A stretch of DNA of 42,832 nt from Bacillus nitratireducens (GTDB taxonomy: Bacteria; Bacillota; Bacilli; Bacillales; Bacillaceae_G). The position numbers were made by a program, and so were the translations under genes. Shown piece by piece: positions 7,517 through 16,319 of the stretch. The number at the start of each line of letters is the position of its first letter. Positions within the stretch are counted from its first letter, which is position 1. The stretch spans positions 1-42,832 of the forward strand of contig NZ_MAOC01000033.1 in assembly GCF_001884135.1 (NCBI RefSeq), written 5' to 3'. The notes under the pieces are model-generated. The model was not told the DNA's origin. It made no database searches and saw only the letters and a program-made list of their open reading frames with translations.

Positions 7517-8239
7517 TTAAACCTCTTTTCTACTTTCCATATTCCGCTTAGCTTCCTTAATAGCAAGTTTTATAGCAGCGCCTGGATCCTTTATCATTTT
7601 TCCATGTCCCGCCGCAAGCAAGGAAGGCTCATATTCTCTTAGCTTCTCTGCACTTTGTAATGATATTTCTTTGCTCCACGTTGCCATCGCAGGAAACGGA
7701 AACCAAAATTTCATTTGTCCCGAAACAGCCATACCTCCTCTTGTTTGGAAGGCATCCCCGACAATAAGAGCTTTATTTCGTACATCAAGAAACGACATGG
7801 ATCCTGGCGTATGTCCCGGTGTCATAATCGCAAGAAGCGATCCAACTCGGTCGCCATCTTCCAATAAAACATCAGGTACCGTTTTTACCTTTTTAGGTAC
7901 ACCGCCTTTTATTGGTATATTTGGTTCATCCTTTTGTAACGACGTATCTCCCTCTAACAGCTTTGCGTCCCGCTTAGAAATATAGACTGGGACATCAGGA
8001 AGTACTTCTTTTAATTCGTCTAGCGCACCGATGTGATCATCATGCGCATGCGTTAATACAATCTTAGTAATTGGTTTCCCTATTTTCTCAGCCGCCTGTA
8101 AAATACCTTTTGCGCTATATGGCAAAGCTGCATCAATTAAAGTTAAACCATCTTCTTCCTCCACAAAGTAACAATTCACAGGAAACACTCTTGGTAAAAA
8201 TGACAATTGATATACCGTTTTTTCATGTATCATTCTCAT
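7517..8239 (-). CDS. Metallo-beta-lactamase-fold hydrolase
   Basis: A 240-residue enzyme of the metallo-beta-lactamase superfamily. The zinc motif is HAHDDHIGA (about residues 63-71), with a further metal histidine in MTPGHTPGSMSF, an aspartate in VGDAF and a final histidine in LLAAGHGK. The family includes glyoxalase II, thioesterase, lactonase and beta-lactamase activities; the sequence alone does not decide between them. It is the first gene of an operon with a TetR repressor, so it may detoxify or process the repressor's ligand (inference). Start at MRMIHEK has GGAG at 8 nt. Confidence 0.9.
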   Translation of the reverse strand: MRMIHEKTVYQLSFLPRVFPVNCYFVEEEDGLTLIDAALPYSAKGILQAAEKIGKPITKIVLTHAHDDHIGALDELKEVLPDVPVYISKRDAKLLEGDTSLQKDEPNIPIKGGVPKKVKTVPDVLLEDGDRVGSLLAIMTPGHTPGSMSFLDVRNKALIVGDAFQTRGGMAVSGQMKFWFPFPAMATWSKEISLQSAEKLREYEPSLLAAGHGKMIKDPGAAIKLAIKEAKRNMESRKEV

Positions 8240-8260
8240 ATTTCCAGCTCCCTTTCCGAA

Positions 8261-8279
8261 AAACTAATGCTATTAGTTT
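8261..8279. promoter_or_regulatory. TetR-type operator 1
   Basis: AAACTAATGCTATTAGTTT is a perfect inverted repeat with 8-bp arms (AAACTAAT/ATTAGTTT) and a 3-nt centre, immediately downstream of the operon's -10 box. It presumably binds the TetR protein encoded by the second gene of the operon. Confidence 0.8.
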
Positions 8280-8280
8280 T

Positions 8281-8310
8281 ATTATACTAATGGCATTAGT
8301 TTTATGTCAC
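8281..8310 (-). promoter_or_regulatory. Promoter of hydrolase-TetR operon with operator 2
   Basis: On the minus strand, -35 GTGACA (8305-8310) and -10 TATAAT (8281-8286) are separated by 18 nt. The spacer contains a second inverted repeat, ACTAAT-GCC-ATTAGT (8286-8300), whose centre is 23 bp from that of operator 1. The -10 box is thus sandwiched between two operators, a clear repression layout. Confidence 0.75.
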
Positions 8311-8330
8311 TAAAAATTTCATTTTTTCAA

Positions 8331-8373
8331 AAAAAAAAGAACAGTAGTCGTATAAACGACTACTGTTCTTTAA
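8331..8373. terminator. Strong bidirectional terminator after fadE
   Basis: AAGAACAGTAGTCG - TATAAA - CGACTACTGTTCTT is a perfect 14-bp stem. On the minus strand it is followed by a long T run, 6 nt after the fadE stop codon. Confidence 0.93.
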
Positions 8374-8378
8374 AGGTA

Positions 8379-10163
8379 TTAAACTGTGTAACGCTCATCT
8401 TCTAAAATTTTCGCAGCGATTTCACGTTTCTTCGGAATTACGTTAAGTGGCGTGTGGCGTGTTAATTTGCGTAATGATGATAACATCATGCGCAGCATGT
8501 CGCCATTTTCAACTGCGATAAGTGTTTCTTTCGCATCTGCTTCGATTTCGTTGAATGCTTCTTGGCAGAATACTTCAGTGTATAACACTTTTTGTTTATT
8601 CTTTTCAAGACCAGTTGTTTTAATTGCTTTTTCTGTACGCAGAACAGCTGATTCCATTGCGTAAAGGTTGCTTACGATGTCAGCGATATTCACAAGAATT
8701 TCTTGCTCTTTATCTAATGCTTTACCGTATTTTTGAGCAGCTAATCCAGCTACCATTAAACCGATTTTCTTCGCGTTAGTTACTAAATACTTTTGAAGTG
8801 CTAATGGCTCATCGCCTACTTCTTCTGGCATCATCATCATTAACTCTTCTTGTAATTTTTGTGCTTTTTGAAGAAGTGGTAATTCACCTTTCATCGCCTT
8901 ACGTAAGAACGTACCTGGTACGATTAGGCGGTTAATTTCGTTCGTTCCTTCGAAAATACGGTTAATACGAGAATCACGGTACATTCTTTCAATCTCGTAC
9001 TCTGCCATAAATCCGTAACCACCGTGAATTTGAACACCTTCATCTACTGTATAATCTAACACTTCAGAACCGAATACTTTATTTAAAGAACACTCGATTG
9101 CATATTCAGCGATAGAAGCTGCTACTGCTTTACCGTCTTTTACTTCTTCTTCAGATAATGTGCTCATGCGACTTTCGAATAAACCTACTGTACGATATAC
9201 AGAGCTTTCAGCTGCATATGTTTTTGCTGCCATATTCGCAAGTTTCTCTTGAATTAATGGGAAGCGAGCGATTGGTTGTTTGAACTGTTGACGTTGATTT
9301 GCATATTGTGCTGAAATTTCTACTGCACGTTTCGCAGATCCAACTGTACCAACACCTAATTTATAACGACCGATATTTAAAATGTTGAACGCGATAATAT
9401 GACCTTTACCGATTTCACCAAGTAGATTTTCTTTCGGTACTAATGCATCTTCTAAAATTAACGTACGAGTTGAAGAACATTTAATACCCATTTTCTTTTC
9501 TTCTGGGCTTGTAGATACGCCTGGATACTCTTTCTCTACGATAAATGCTGAGAAGTGCTCACCATCTATTTTTGCATATACAACAAATACATCAGCGAAT
9601 GCAGAGTTTGTAATCCATTGTTTTTCACCATTTAATACGTAATGTGTACCTTCTGCATTTAAACGTGCCGTTGTTTTTGCACCTAATGCGTCAGATCCTG
9701 AACCTGGCTCTGTTAATGCGTATGCAGCTAATTTTTCACCAGTTGCAAGTAATGGTAAATACTTTTTCTTTTGCTCTTCGTTACCGAATAATACGATTGG
9801 TAAAGATCCGATACCTACGTGAGCACCGTGAGTAATTGCAAAGCCACCTGCGCGAGAGAATTTCTCTGCGATTAACGCTGAGCTTACTTTATCAAGACCG
9901 ATTCCGCCGTACTCTTCTGGTACGTCAGCGCCTAATAAACCAAGTTCACCAGCTTCTTTTAAAAGACGCACAGAACGATCAAACTCGTGTTGCTCTAAAT
10001 ATTCAAGCTCTGGAAGAACTTCATTTACGATAAAGTCCTCTGTCGTTTTTGCAATCATTTTATGCTCAGATGAAAAATCCTCTGGCGTAAACACTTGATC
10101 AATCGTAATCTCATCAACTAAAAAGCTACCGCCTTTAACCGCATTTCCTACTGTTTTTTCCAT
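8379..10163 (-). CDS. fadE: Acyl-CoA dehydrogenase
   Basis: A 594-residue flavoprotein catalysing the first step of beta-oxidation (acyl-CoA to trans-2-enoyl-CoA). The FAD/substrate segment [17 protein letters not shown] and the catalytic-base region [13 protein letters not shown] (Glu) are present, followed by a C-terminal helical extension of about 170 residues as in very-long-chain-type enzymes. This is the orthologue of B. subtilis FadE (YusJ). The start MEKTVGNAV follows AAGGAGGAAA; an in-frame ATG 14 codons upstream lacks support. It is the last gene of fadN-fadA-fadE, separated from fadA by a 329-bp gap filled with a repeat, so its expression may depend on read-through of that element. 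Confidence 0.95.
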   Translation of the reverse strand: MEKTVGNAVKGGSFLVDEITIDQVFTPEDFSSEHKMIAKTTEDFIVNEVLPELEYLEQHEFDRSVRLLKEAGELGLLGADVPEEYGGIGLDKVSSALIAEKFSRAGGFAITHGAHVGIGSLPIVLFGNEEQKKKYLPLLATGEKLAAYALTEPGSGSDALGAKTTARLNAEGTHYVLNGEKQWITNSAFADVFVVYAKIDGEHFSAFIVEKEYPGVSTSPEEKKMGIKCSSTRTLILEDALVPKENLLGEIGKGHIIAFNILNIGRYKLGVGTVGSAKRAVEISAQYANQRQQFKQPIARFPLIQEKLANMAAKTYAAESSVYRTVGLFESRMSTLSEEEVKDGKAVAASIAEYAIECSLNKVFGSEVLDYTVDEGVQIHGGYGFMAEYEIERMYRDSRINRIFEGTNEINRLIVPGTFLRKAMKGELPLLQKAQKLQEELMMMMPEEVGDEPLALQKYLVTNAKKIGLMVAGLAAQKYGKALDKEQEILVNIADIVSNLYAMESAVLRTEKAIKTTGLEKNKQKVLYTEVFCQEAFNEIEADAKETLIAVENGDMLRMMLSSLRKLTRHTPLNVIPKKREIAAKILEDERYTV

Positions 10164-10242
10164 GAAAATTTCCTCCTTCATATTTTCATAAGCCGCTTCT
10201 CTCATTTTGAAAGAAGCTGGCTCTCCCGTTTATTTTTTATAA

Positions 10243-10488
10243 ACCTTTGTTGCTTCCATTCTTTGTATTGGCGACGTCTCGTTCTGAGCGAGCCACCTGC
10301 GAGGCAAAGAACGCCTCTACGTCTGAAGCTCCATCCCCCTCACATTCTGAACGAGCCGCTTCCACTTTTTTTCATAATCCAGTTCCAGTGGCTAGAACAG
10401 TCGATCGTTTCACCCCTTCCTGTGAGGCAAAAAGCGCCTCTTCGTCAGGGCTTCCAACGCCCTCCTGTTCTGAGCAAGCCACTTCCAC
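10243..10488 (-). repeat. Two tandem units of a dispersed repeat between fadA and fadE
   Basis: Read on the minus strand, units starting GTGGAAGTGGCTTGCTCAGA (10488) and GTGGAAGCGGCTCGTTCAGA (10365) are 123 bp apart and similar along their length, including AGGCGCTTTTTGCCT / AGGCGTTCTTTGCCT. A third copy lies at 1-118. The GC content is visibly higher than in the flanking genes. The element sits inside the fadNAE operon, between the fadA stop and the fadE ribosome site. It carries short palindromes (GAGGCG..CGCCTC) but no T-run terminator. Plus-strand reading frames across it are incidental. Confidence 0.8.
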
Positions 10489-10492
10489 TTTT

Positions 10493-11665
10493 TTATAGTA
10501 ATTCAAACACTCCTGCTGCTCCCATTCCGCCGCCGATACACATTGTTACGATACCGAATTGTTGGTTGCGGCGTTTCATTTCGTGAATAAGAGATAGTGT
10601 TAGTTTTGCTCCTGTACAGCCAAGTGGATGTCCAAGTGCGATTGCACCGCCGTTTACGTTTACTTTTTCCTCATCTAAACCAAGTTCACGAATAACTTGG
10701 ATCGATTGTGAAGCGAATGCTTCGTTTAGTTCGAATAGACCGATATCAGATAGCTCTAAGCCAGCTAATTTTAACGCTTTTGGAATTGCAGCGATTGGGC
10801 CGATTCCCATTACTTCTGGTGGTACGCCAGCTACTGCGAATGATCGGAATTTCGCAAGTGGTTTCATGCCATCACTCACTGCTTTTTCACGATCCATTAA
10901 TAGTACAGATGCTGCACCGTCACTCATTTGTGAAGAGTTACCAGCTGTTACAGAACCGCGAACGTTAAATGCTGGACGTAATTTACCTAAAATGTCTAGC
11001 GACGTTTCTGCTCTTACACCTTCGTCTTGTGCGAAAATGATTGTTTCTTCTTGCAGTTTGTTGTTTGATCCAACAGTACGTAACGTTACATCTACAGATA
11101 CTGTTTCATCAGCAAAGTTCCCTGCAGCTAATGCTTTCGCAGCACGTTGATGACTTCTTACTGCAAATGCATCTTGTTCTTCACGAGAAATTCCATATTT
11201 CACAGCAACTTGCTCTGCTGTATGTCCCATACCCATATAATATTCCGGAGCCGCTTCTACAAGGCGACTATTTGGACGAACAACGTGTCCCATCATTGGA
11301 ACTAAACTCATTGATTCCGCTCCGCCTGATAATACAGCTTCCGAGTGACCAAGCATAATACGCTCTGCTCCGTAAGCGATACTTTGTAAACCTGAAGAAC
11401 AGTAACGGTTAATTGTAATAGCTGGAACATCGTAAGAAAGTCCTGCTAATCCGCCGATATTACGAGCCATATTTAAACCTTGCTCAGCTTCTGGCATCGC
11501 ACAACCGAAAATTAAATCATCGATCGGTCCTTCATAATTCGCACGCTTTAACGTTTCCTTTACTACTAATGCCCCTAGATCGTCAGGACGAACTGTTTTT
11601 AATGAACCCCTCTTTGCTTTTCCAATTGGTGTTCTTGCTCCCGCAACAATGACAGCTTCTCTCAT
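10493..11665 (-). CDS. fadA: Acetyl-CoA C-acyltransferase (3-ketoacyl-CoA thiolase)
   Basis: A 390-residue thiolase performing the last step of beta-oxidation. The nucleophilic cysteine is C89 (NRYCSSGLQS); the GHPLGCTGA motif and the second catalytic cysteine in CIGGGMGAA are near the C-terminus. Length is standard. It is the orthologue of B. subtilis FadA (YusK). The ribosome site GAGGGGAGA precedes the ATG, 21 bp after the fadN stop, so it is cotranscribed with fadN. FadR control is expected via the operator at 14087-14106. Confidence 0.96.
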   Translation of the reverse strand: MREAVIVAGARTPIGKAKRGSLKTVRPDDLGALVVKETLKRANYEGPIDDLIFGCAMPEAEQGLNMARNIGGLAGLSYDVPAITINRYCSSGLQSIAYGAERIMLGHSEAVLSGGAESMSLVPMMGHVVRPNSRLVEAAPEYYMGMGHTAEQVAVKYGISREEQDAFAVRSHQRAAKALAAGNFADETVSVDVTLRTVGSNNKLQEETIIFAQDEGVRAETSLDILGKLRPAFNVRGSVTAGNSSQMSDGAASVLLMDREKAVSDGMKPLAKFRSFAVAGVPPEVMGIGPIAAIPKALKLAGLELSDIGLFELNEAFASQSIQVIRELGLDEEKVNVNGGAIALGHPLGCTGAKLTLSLIHEMKRRNQQFGIVTMCIGGGMGAAGVFELL

Positions 11666-11686
11666 GAACGATATCTCCCCTCGTTA

Positions 11687-14068
11687 TTAGTTACGTAATG
11701 GCTTTCCTTTTACAAGCATGTGCTGCATTCTTGCTTGTGATTTCATCTCACTTACTAAGCTAATAAATGCTTCACGTTCTACATCTAATAAATACTGCTC
11801 ATCAACTTCTGTTCCGTACGGCACTTTTCCGCCCGCAATGACATATGCAAGTTTTTTCGCAATGTGAAGATCATGTTCAGAAATGTAACCTGATAAATGC
11901 ATTGCTTCTGCACCAAGTACAAGCGTTGCATATCCTGTTTCACCAACAACTGGTATCTTTTTACGGATTGGTGCTTTATAGCCAGCTTCATATAAAGCAA
12001 GTGCTTTTTGTTTCGCATCATATAGTAAGTGATCACCATTCACACTAATACCGTCTTTATCGCCTAAGAAGTTGTTCGAGACAGCTTCTTGTGCTGATGT
12101 AGAAACTTTCGCCATCGCTACAGATTCGAATACTTTATTCGCAACTTTTTGCAGATCAAACTCTACACCGTTTGGCATTTTATTTAAGTGTTTAATGTAA
12201 AGCTCTTTATTACCGCCTCCGCCAGGGATTAAGCCAACACCAACTTCTACTAAGCCCATATACGTTTCACTAGAAGCTTGAATGCTAGCAGCTGGTAAGC
12301 AAACTTCTGTACCTCCACCAAGCGTCATACCATATGGTGCTGCTACGACTGGCTTAGAAGAGTACTTAATTTTCGTCATTGCATCTTGGAAATTTTTCAC
12401 AACCCACTCAATTTCAAAGTAGTTGTCATCTTGTGCTTCCATTAAGATCATTGCTAGGTTCGCACCAACGCAGAAGTTCTTCGATTGGTTACCGATAACA
12501 AGACCTTTATAATTCTTTTCTACTTCATCAACAGCGTAGTTAATCATTTGCGTAATATCCATACCGATTGCATTGCTCTTCGAATGGAATTCTAAGCAAA
12601 GGATGCCGTCACCTAAATCAATTAAGCTCGCTCCGCTATTTTTCTTTAATACGCCATTTTTCGCTTTTAATTGCTTAAGAGAAATTGCCTTTTTATTACG
12701 TTCGATTAGCTTATATTCGCCATTATCGTAATAGTAGCTATCTCCGTTATCATGTTTGTAGAAAGTAGTGAAACCTTTCTCTACCATTTCTTTCACCCAA
12801 GTCGGAACAACTGCACCGTTTTCTTCCATCTTTTGAACGGACTTTTCAACGCCAATTGCATCCCAAACTTCAAATGGTCCTTGCTCCCAGCCGAAGCCCC
12901 ACTTCATGGCTTGGTCAATTGCAACGATATCGTCAGCAATTTCTTTATGAAGTTTTGCAGAGTATAAAAGAGTCGGTGTAATGATGTTCCATAACAACTC
13001 TCCTGCGCGGTCTTTCGCGTATACAAGCGCTTTCAATTTATTCGATAAACCTTTTTCTTGTTTACTTAACTCGATAGATGCAGCTTTTAATTTTTTGCGA
13101 GCTTCGTATTCCATCGTTTCAGGATTTAGTTCTAAAATTTCTTTTCCTTGTTTTAAGAAGAAGCCTTGACCTGTTTTGCTTCCAAGCCACTTTTTATCAA
13201 GCATGTCATGCATAAAAGCTGGTACTTTAAATACATCACGCTCTTCTTCTTGTACATTTTCATATACGTTATTTGCAACGTGTACGAATGTATCTAAACC
13301 AACAACATCTAATGTACGGAACGTTGCGCTCTTCGGACGACCAATAAGTGGGCCTGTTACAGAATCAACTTCCCCAATGCTATAGCCGCGCTTAATCATT
13401 TCTTGTAATGTTACAAGCAAGCCATACGTACCGATGCGGTTTCCAATAAAGTTTGGTGTATCTTTTGCGATAACAACGCCTTTTCCAAGAACGTCTTCGC
13501 CAAATAGTTTCATGAAGCTTAATACTTGTGGATCAGTTTCTTTCGTCGGTATTACCTCTAGAAGTTTTAAATATCGTGGTGGGTTAAAAAAGTGTGTGCC
13601 TAAGAAGTGTTTCTGGAAGTCGTCTGAACGACCCTCTGCCATTTTTTCAACGGAAATGCCTGATGTATTTGAGCTCACAATTGAGCCTGGTTTACGAACA
13701 GCATCTACTTTTTCAAATAGTTTCTTTTTAATATCTAAGTTCTCAACTACTACTTCAATAATCCAATCTACATCAGCTAGACGCTCAAGATCATCTTCTA
13801 AGTTACCTGCTTCAATCAGTGCTAAATTTCCTTTCACTGTCAGAGGAGCTGGTTTTTGCTTTAATAGTTTTTGCACAGCCGTATTACTAAAACGATTTCT
13901 CACACTTTTATGTTCTAATGTAAGTCCCTTCGCTTCTTCTTCTTTCGTAAGCGCAGGTGGTACAATATCAAGCAATAATGTCGGAATACCAATATTAGCT
14001 AAGTGTGCCGCAATTCCTGAACCCATTACGCCTGAACCTAGAACAGCAGCCTTTTTAATTTGGAACAT
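11687..14068 (-). CDS. fadN: 3-hydroxyacyl-CoA dehydrogenase / enoyl-CoA hydratase
   Basis: A 793-residue bifunctional beta-oxidation enzyme. The N-terminal NAD-binding domain shows GSGVMGSGIAAHLA (residues 11-24), the dehydrogenase catalytic histidine lies in HFFNPPRYLKLLEVIP, and a second dehydrogenase C-terminal domain follows. The C-terminal third is a crotonase domain (GANLAMI.. and MTLGGGTEVCLPA oxyanion-hole segment). The domain order (dehydrogenase first) is the Bacillus FadN type, the reverse of E. coli FadB. It is the first gene of fadN-fadA-fadE. The ATG at 14068 follows GGGGGAG; an ATG 4 bp upstream is out of frame. Confidence 0.96.
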   Translation of the reverse strand: MFQIKKAAVLGSGVMGSGIAAHLANIGIPTLLLDIVPPALTKEEEAKGLTLEHKSVRNRFSNTAVQKLLKQKPAPLTVKGNLALIEAGNLEDDLERLADVDWIIEVVVENLDIKKKLFEKVDAVRKPGSIVSSNTSGISVEKMAEGRSDDFQKHFLGTHFFNPPRYLKLLEVIPTKETDPQVLSFMKLFGEDVLGKGVVIAKDTPNFIGNRIGTYGLLVTLQEMIKRGYSIGEVDSVTGPLIGRPKSATFRTLDVVGLDTFVHVANNVYENVQEEERDVFKVPAFMHDMLDKKWLGSKTGQGFFLKQGKEILELNPETMEYEARKKLKAASIELSKQEKGLSNKLKALVYAKDRAGELLWNIITPTLLYSAKLHKEIADDIVAIDQAMKWGFGWEQGPFEVWDAIGVEKSVQKMEENGAVVPTWVKEMVEKGFTTFYKHDNGDSYYYDNGEYKLIERNKKAISLKQLKAKNGVLKKNSGASLIDLGDGILCLEFHSKSNAIGMDITQMINYAVDEVEKNYKGLVIGNQSKNFCVGANLAMILMEAQDDNYFEIEWVVKNFQDAMTKIKYSSKPVVAAPYGMTLGGGTEVCLPAASIQASSETYMGLVEVGVGLIPGGGGNKELYIKHLNKMPNGVEFDLQKVANKVFESVAMAKVSTSAQEAVSNNFLGDKDGISVNGDHLLYDAKQKALALYEAGYKAPIRKKIPVVGETGYATLVLGAEAMHLSGYISEHDLHIAKKLAYVIAGGKVPYGTEVDEQYLLDVEREAFISLVSEMKSQARMQHMLVKGKPLRN

Positions 14069-14086
14069 CCATTTCTCCCCCTATTC

Positions 14087-14106
14087 TTGAATGAATGCTC
14101 ATTCAA
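14087..14106. promoter_or_regulatory. FadR operator upstream of fadN
   Basis: TTGAATGAATGCTCATTCAA is a 20-bp near-perfect inverted repeat with arms TTGAATGA/TCATTCAA around a 4-nt centre. It matches the arms of the known B. subtilis FadR operator (TGAATGA-N4-TCATTCA). Its centre is about 28 bp before the fadN start codon. FadR represses fad genes and is released by long-chain acyl-CoA. Confidence 0.88.
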
Positions 14107-14305
14107 TTTTTCGACATAAGTCGCAATCAATGAGTGAGCCTCTACTAATAAATATATGATACAGTTTGAATTTTCGCAATATATTTATTGATAAAATTTT
14201 CTGAAATAAATATATTTCTTTCATTTGGCTATGCTATACATGTGTATTTTCTTCATTAAAATGCACTTTTCCTTTTTATAATCTGACGAAACTGGAGGAA
14301 TATAT

Positions 14306-14452
14306 ATGGCAAAACTTAAGAAGAACCCTTCAAAAGCTGGAATTAGCGCAGCAAGCGTAACTGGAAATGCAGGCCCGCATAATCAAGGTGTTGAAAAAGG
14401 GCGTCAAGGTAATAACCAACAATATAAGAAGCATAATATGGGCGAAAAATAA
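14306..14452 (+). CDS. yuzL: YuzL-family small protein
   Basis: A 48-residue basic, Gly/Asn/Gln-rich protein (MAKLKKNPSKAGISAASVTG..). It matches the YuzL family seen in Bacillus species, and in B. subtilis yuzL lies in the same neighbourhood near fadN. The length and composition recall small acid-soluble spore proteins, but function is not established. The ribosome site CTGGAGGAATATAT-ATG is clear. It is divergent from fadN, and the intergenic region 14107-14305 must hold promoters for both. Too short for most automatic gene finders. Confidence 0.85.
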   Translation: MAKLKKNPSKAGISAASVTGNAGPHNQGVEKGRQGNNQQYKKHNMGEK

Positions 14453-14462
14453 CGCTATATTT

Positions 14463-14516
14463 TTGGGCAGAGAACGTGGCATAATGATTAATGGCTGCTT
14501 TTTCTGCCCAATTTAT
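14463..14516 (+). terminator. Possible weak terminator after yuzL
   Basis: TTGGGCAGA .. TCTGCCCAA is a perfect 9-bp stem but with a loop of about 34 nt and only a short T-rich tail (TTTATTT). It could terminate yuzL or be a processing structure before the carboxypeptidase gene. Confidence 0.4.
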
Positions 14517-14539
14517 TTGGAACAAAAGAGGGAATTATA

Positions 14540-15379
14540 ATGAAACGAACAATAGTTATGATTGTAATGATTGCTACACTGTTTACAGGGATGATTTTCT
14601 TCTCTTATGCTCACAGACAACAAGCCGTAAGAGCGGATCAACCTAGTATTACTGGGCAATATGGAATTACAATCGATGCAGACACAGGTGAAATTTTGTA
14701 TGGAAAACGCGAGGATGAGCGCTCTTATCCGGCTAGTATAGCCAAAATGATGACAACTCTTCTCTTACTTGAGAATGTAAAAGAAGATGAGGAAATTACA
14801 GTTACAGAAAACGCAATAAAAACAGAAAGTCAAAGTAAGAAGATTAAGCTTCGTGCTGGTGAAAAATTAAAACGTGATGAGGCATTAAAACTTATGCTTA
14901 TCATTAGTGCAGACCCGATCGCTGAGTCAATTGCAGAACATATCGCAGGATCAAAAAATGAGTTTGTGAAAATGATGAATGCTAGGGCGAAGGAACTCGG
15001 GACGAAGCATGCAACTTTCAAAAATGCAAGCGGTGCTGATGCACTTGGAAATAAAGTATCACCTTATGACATTGCTATTATTACGAAAGAAGCATTAAAG
15101 TATCCAATTGTTTTAGATTATATGAATTCAACACATACTACTCTACATACTTCAGAGCGCTCTCCAAAAATTGCAAACTATGGACGAGAAGAACTATATG
15201 ACGATCCATATGCGATTGGAAGTAAAAGTGGTTTATCCGCACTCGGAAAATATACAGTCGTAACAGTTGATAAAAAAGACGGTAAACGCGTCATTAACGT
15301 CGTGTTATCTTCTACTCGTACGCAGCTATACCCTGATACGAAGAAAATGGCGCACTACGCATTTCAGCAATTAAAATAA
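14540..15379 (+). CDS. D-alanyl-D-alanine carboxypeptidase family protein (DacF/PBP5-like)
   Basis: A 279-residue secreted or membrane-anchored serine peptidase-type penicillin-binding protein, with an N-terminal signal/anchor (residues 1-24). The nucleophile motif SIAK is at S66-K69. The second motif, normally S-x-N, reads S123-A-D125-P here, and the third, normally KTG, reads K229-S-G231. The family trims the terminal D-alanine from peptidoglycan stem peptides. The usual C-terminal PBP5 beta domain is missing (family members are about 380-440 residues). The Asn-to-Asp change may alter or weaken activity. The ribosome site is AGAGGG. Convergent with fadM, with a shared terminator. Confidence 0.9.
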   Translation: MKRTIVMIVMIATLFTGMIFFSYAHRQQAVRADQPSITGQYGITIDADTGEILYGKREDERSYPASIAKMMTTLLLLENVKEDEEITVTENAIKTESQSKKIKLRAGEKLKRDEALKLMLIISADPIAESIAEHIAGSKNEFVKMMNARAKELGTKHATFKNASGADALGNKVSPYDIAIITKEALKYPIVLDYMNSTHTTLHTSERSPKIANYGREELYDDPYAIGSKSGLSALGKYTVVTVDKKDGKRVINVVLSSTRTQLYPDTKKMAHYAFQQLK

Positions 15380-15410
15380 CCAAGGAGTATTTTCTCCTTG
15401 GTTATTTTTT
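15379..15410. terminator. Shared terminator, carboxypeptidase / fadM
   Basis: ACCAAGGAG - TATTTT - CTCCTTGGT followed by TATTTTTT on the plus strand. It overlaps the fadM stop codon at 15402-15404. Confidence 0.8.
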
Positions 15411-16319
15411 AACCATACCTTTTAATACGAACGCAACGTTTGCTGGACGCTCTGCTAGACGGCGCATGAAATAGCCATACCAGTCGTTTCCATAAGGCAC
15501 ATAAACACGCATTTTGTAACCTTCTTTTACTAGCTCAAGTTGACGCTCATTACGAATACCATATAACATCTGGAATTCAAATTGGTCTCTTGGAATATTG
15601 TGTTCTTCGGCAAGTTTTTTCGTATATTCAATAATCGCTTCGTCATGTGAAGCAATTGCAGTATAATTTCCATTTAATAAGTGCATTTTAATAATTTTTT
15701 TATAGTTATCATCTACATCTTTCTTATCCGGGAACGCTACCTCTTCAGGCTCTTTATAAGCTCCTTTTACAAGACGTAAATTAGGACTATAAGCATTTAA
15801 TTCTTCCATATCTTTTTCTGTACGATATAAGTAAGCTTGAATAACAGTACCAATATTATCGTATTCAGATTTTAACTGTTTAAAGATATCAATTGTTTTT
15901 CCGCAGCGCGTATAGTCTTCCATATCAATTGTAATAAACACACCGTTTTCTTTTCCAGCTTCTAAAATACGGCGCATATTGTTCATTACGATTTCATCAG
16001 AAATATCTAATCCCATAGAAGTCATCTTTAAAGAAAGCTGCGAATTAAGACCTTCTCTTCCAATTGCACGAATCGCTTCAATCGATTCGCTAGCCATTTC
16101 ATTTGCTTCCGCTTCGTTATCAACGAATTCACCTAAATAATCGATCGTTACACAAAGACCTTGCTTATTTAATGCTTTAATTGCTGCTGTCGCTAATTCA
16201 ATCGTCTCCCCTGCGACGAAGCGACCCGCGCCAAAGCGTAAACCGTACTTTTTAGCCAGTTTTGTTAGCGCTTTATTTTTTGATAAAAAAAGAAACGAAT
16301 TGCGCATTAATTGTTCCAT
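15402..16319 (-). CDS. fadM: Proline dehydrogenase-family protein (FadM)
   Basis: A 305-residue TIM-barrel FAD enzyme of the proline dehydrogenase family. Recognisable segments are AYLYRTEKDMEEL, LRLVKGAYKEPEE, QMLYGIRNERQLEL and the C-terminal YGNDWYGYFMRRLAERP flavin/substrate region. In B. subtilis the homologue (YusM/FadM) lies with the fad genes and is annotated as proline dehydrogenase, so an electron-transfer role in beta-oxidation is possible, while proline oxidation is the family reaction. The ATG at 16319 is chosen because AGGGGTG sits 7 nt before it; a GTG at 16328 is in frame. Transcribed alone, convergent with the carboxypeptidase gene. The family is secure, the physiological role less so. 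Confidence 0.88.
   Translation of the reverse strand: MEQLMRNSFLFLSKNKALTKLAKKYGLRFGAGRFVAGETIELATAAIKALNKQGLCVTIDYLGEFVDNEAEANEMASESIEAIRAIGREGLNSQLSLKMTSMGLDISDEIVMNNMRRILEAGKENGVFITIDMEDYTRCGKTIDIFKQLKSEYDNIGTVIQAYLYRTEKDMEELNAYSPNLRLVKGAYKEPEEVAFPDKKDVDDNYKKIIKMHLLNGNYTAIASHDEAIIEYTKKLAEEHNIPRDQFEFQMLYGIRNERQLELVKEGYKMRVYVPYGNDWYGYFMRRLAERPANVAFVLKGMVKK

Noticed and set aside
10247-10586. Plus-strand open frames between fadA and fadE
   Set aside because: They cover the GC-rich tandem repeat, have no ribosome site and run into fadA in antisense; they follow from the repeat, not from coding.
13434-14090. Plus-strand 218-codon frame opposite fadN
   Set aside because: Ser/Thr/Phe-rich antisense shadow of fadN, a well-known artefact of its codon usage; no ribosome site.
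14343-14525. Minus-strand frame opposite yuzL
   Set aside because: Antisense to yuzL, which has a strong ribosome site and known family; the minus frame has neither.
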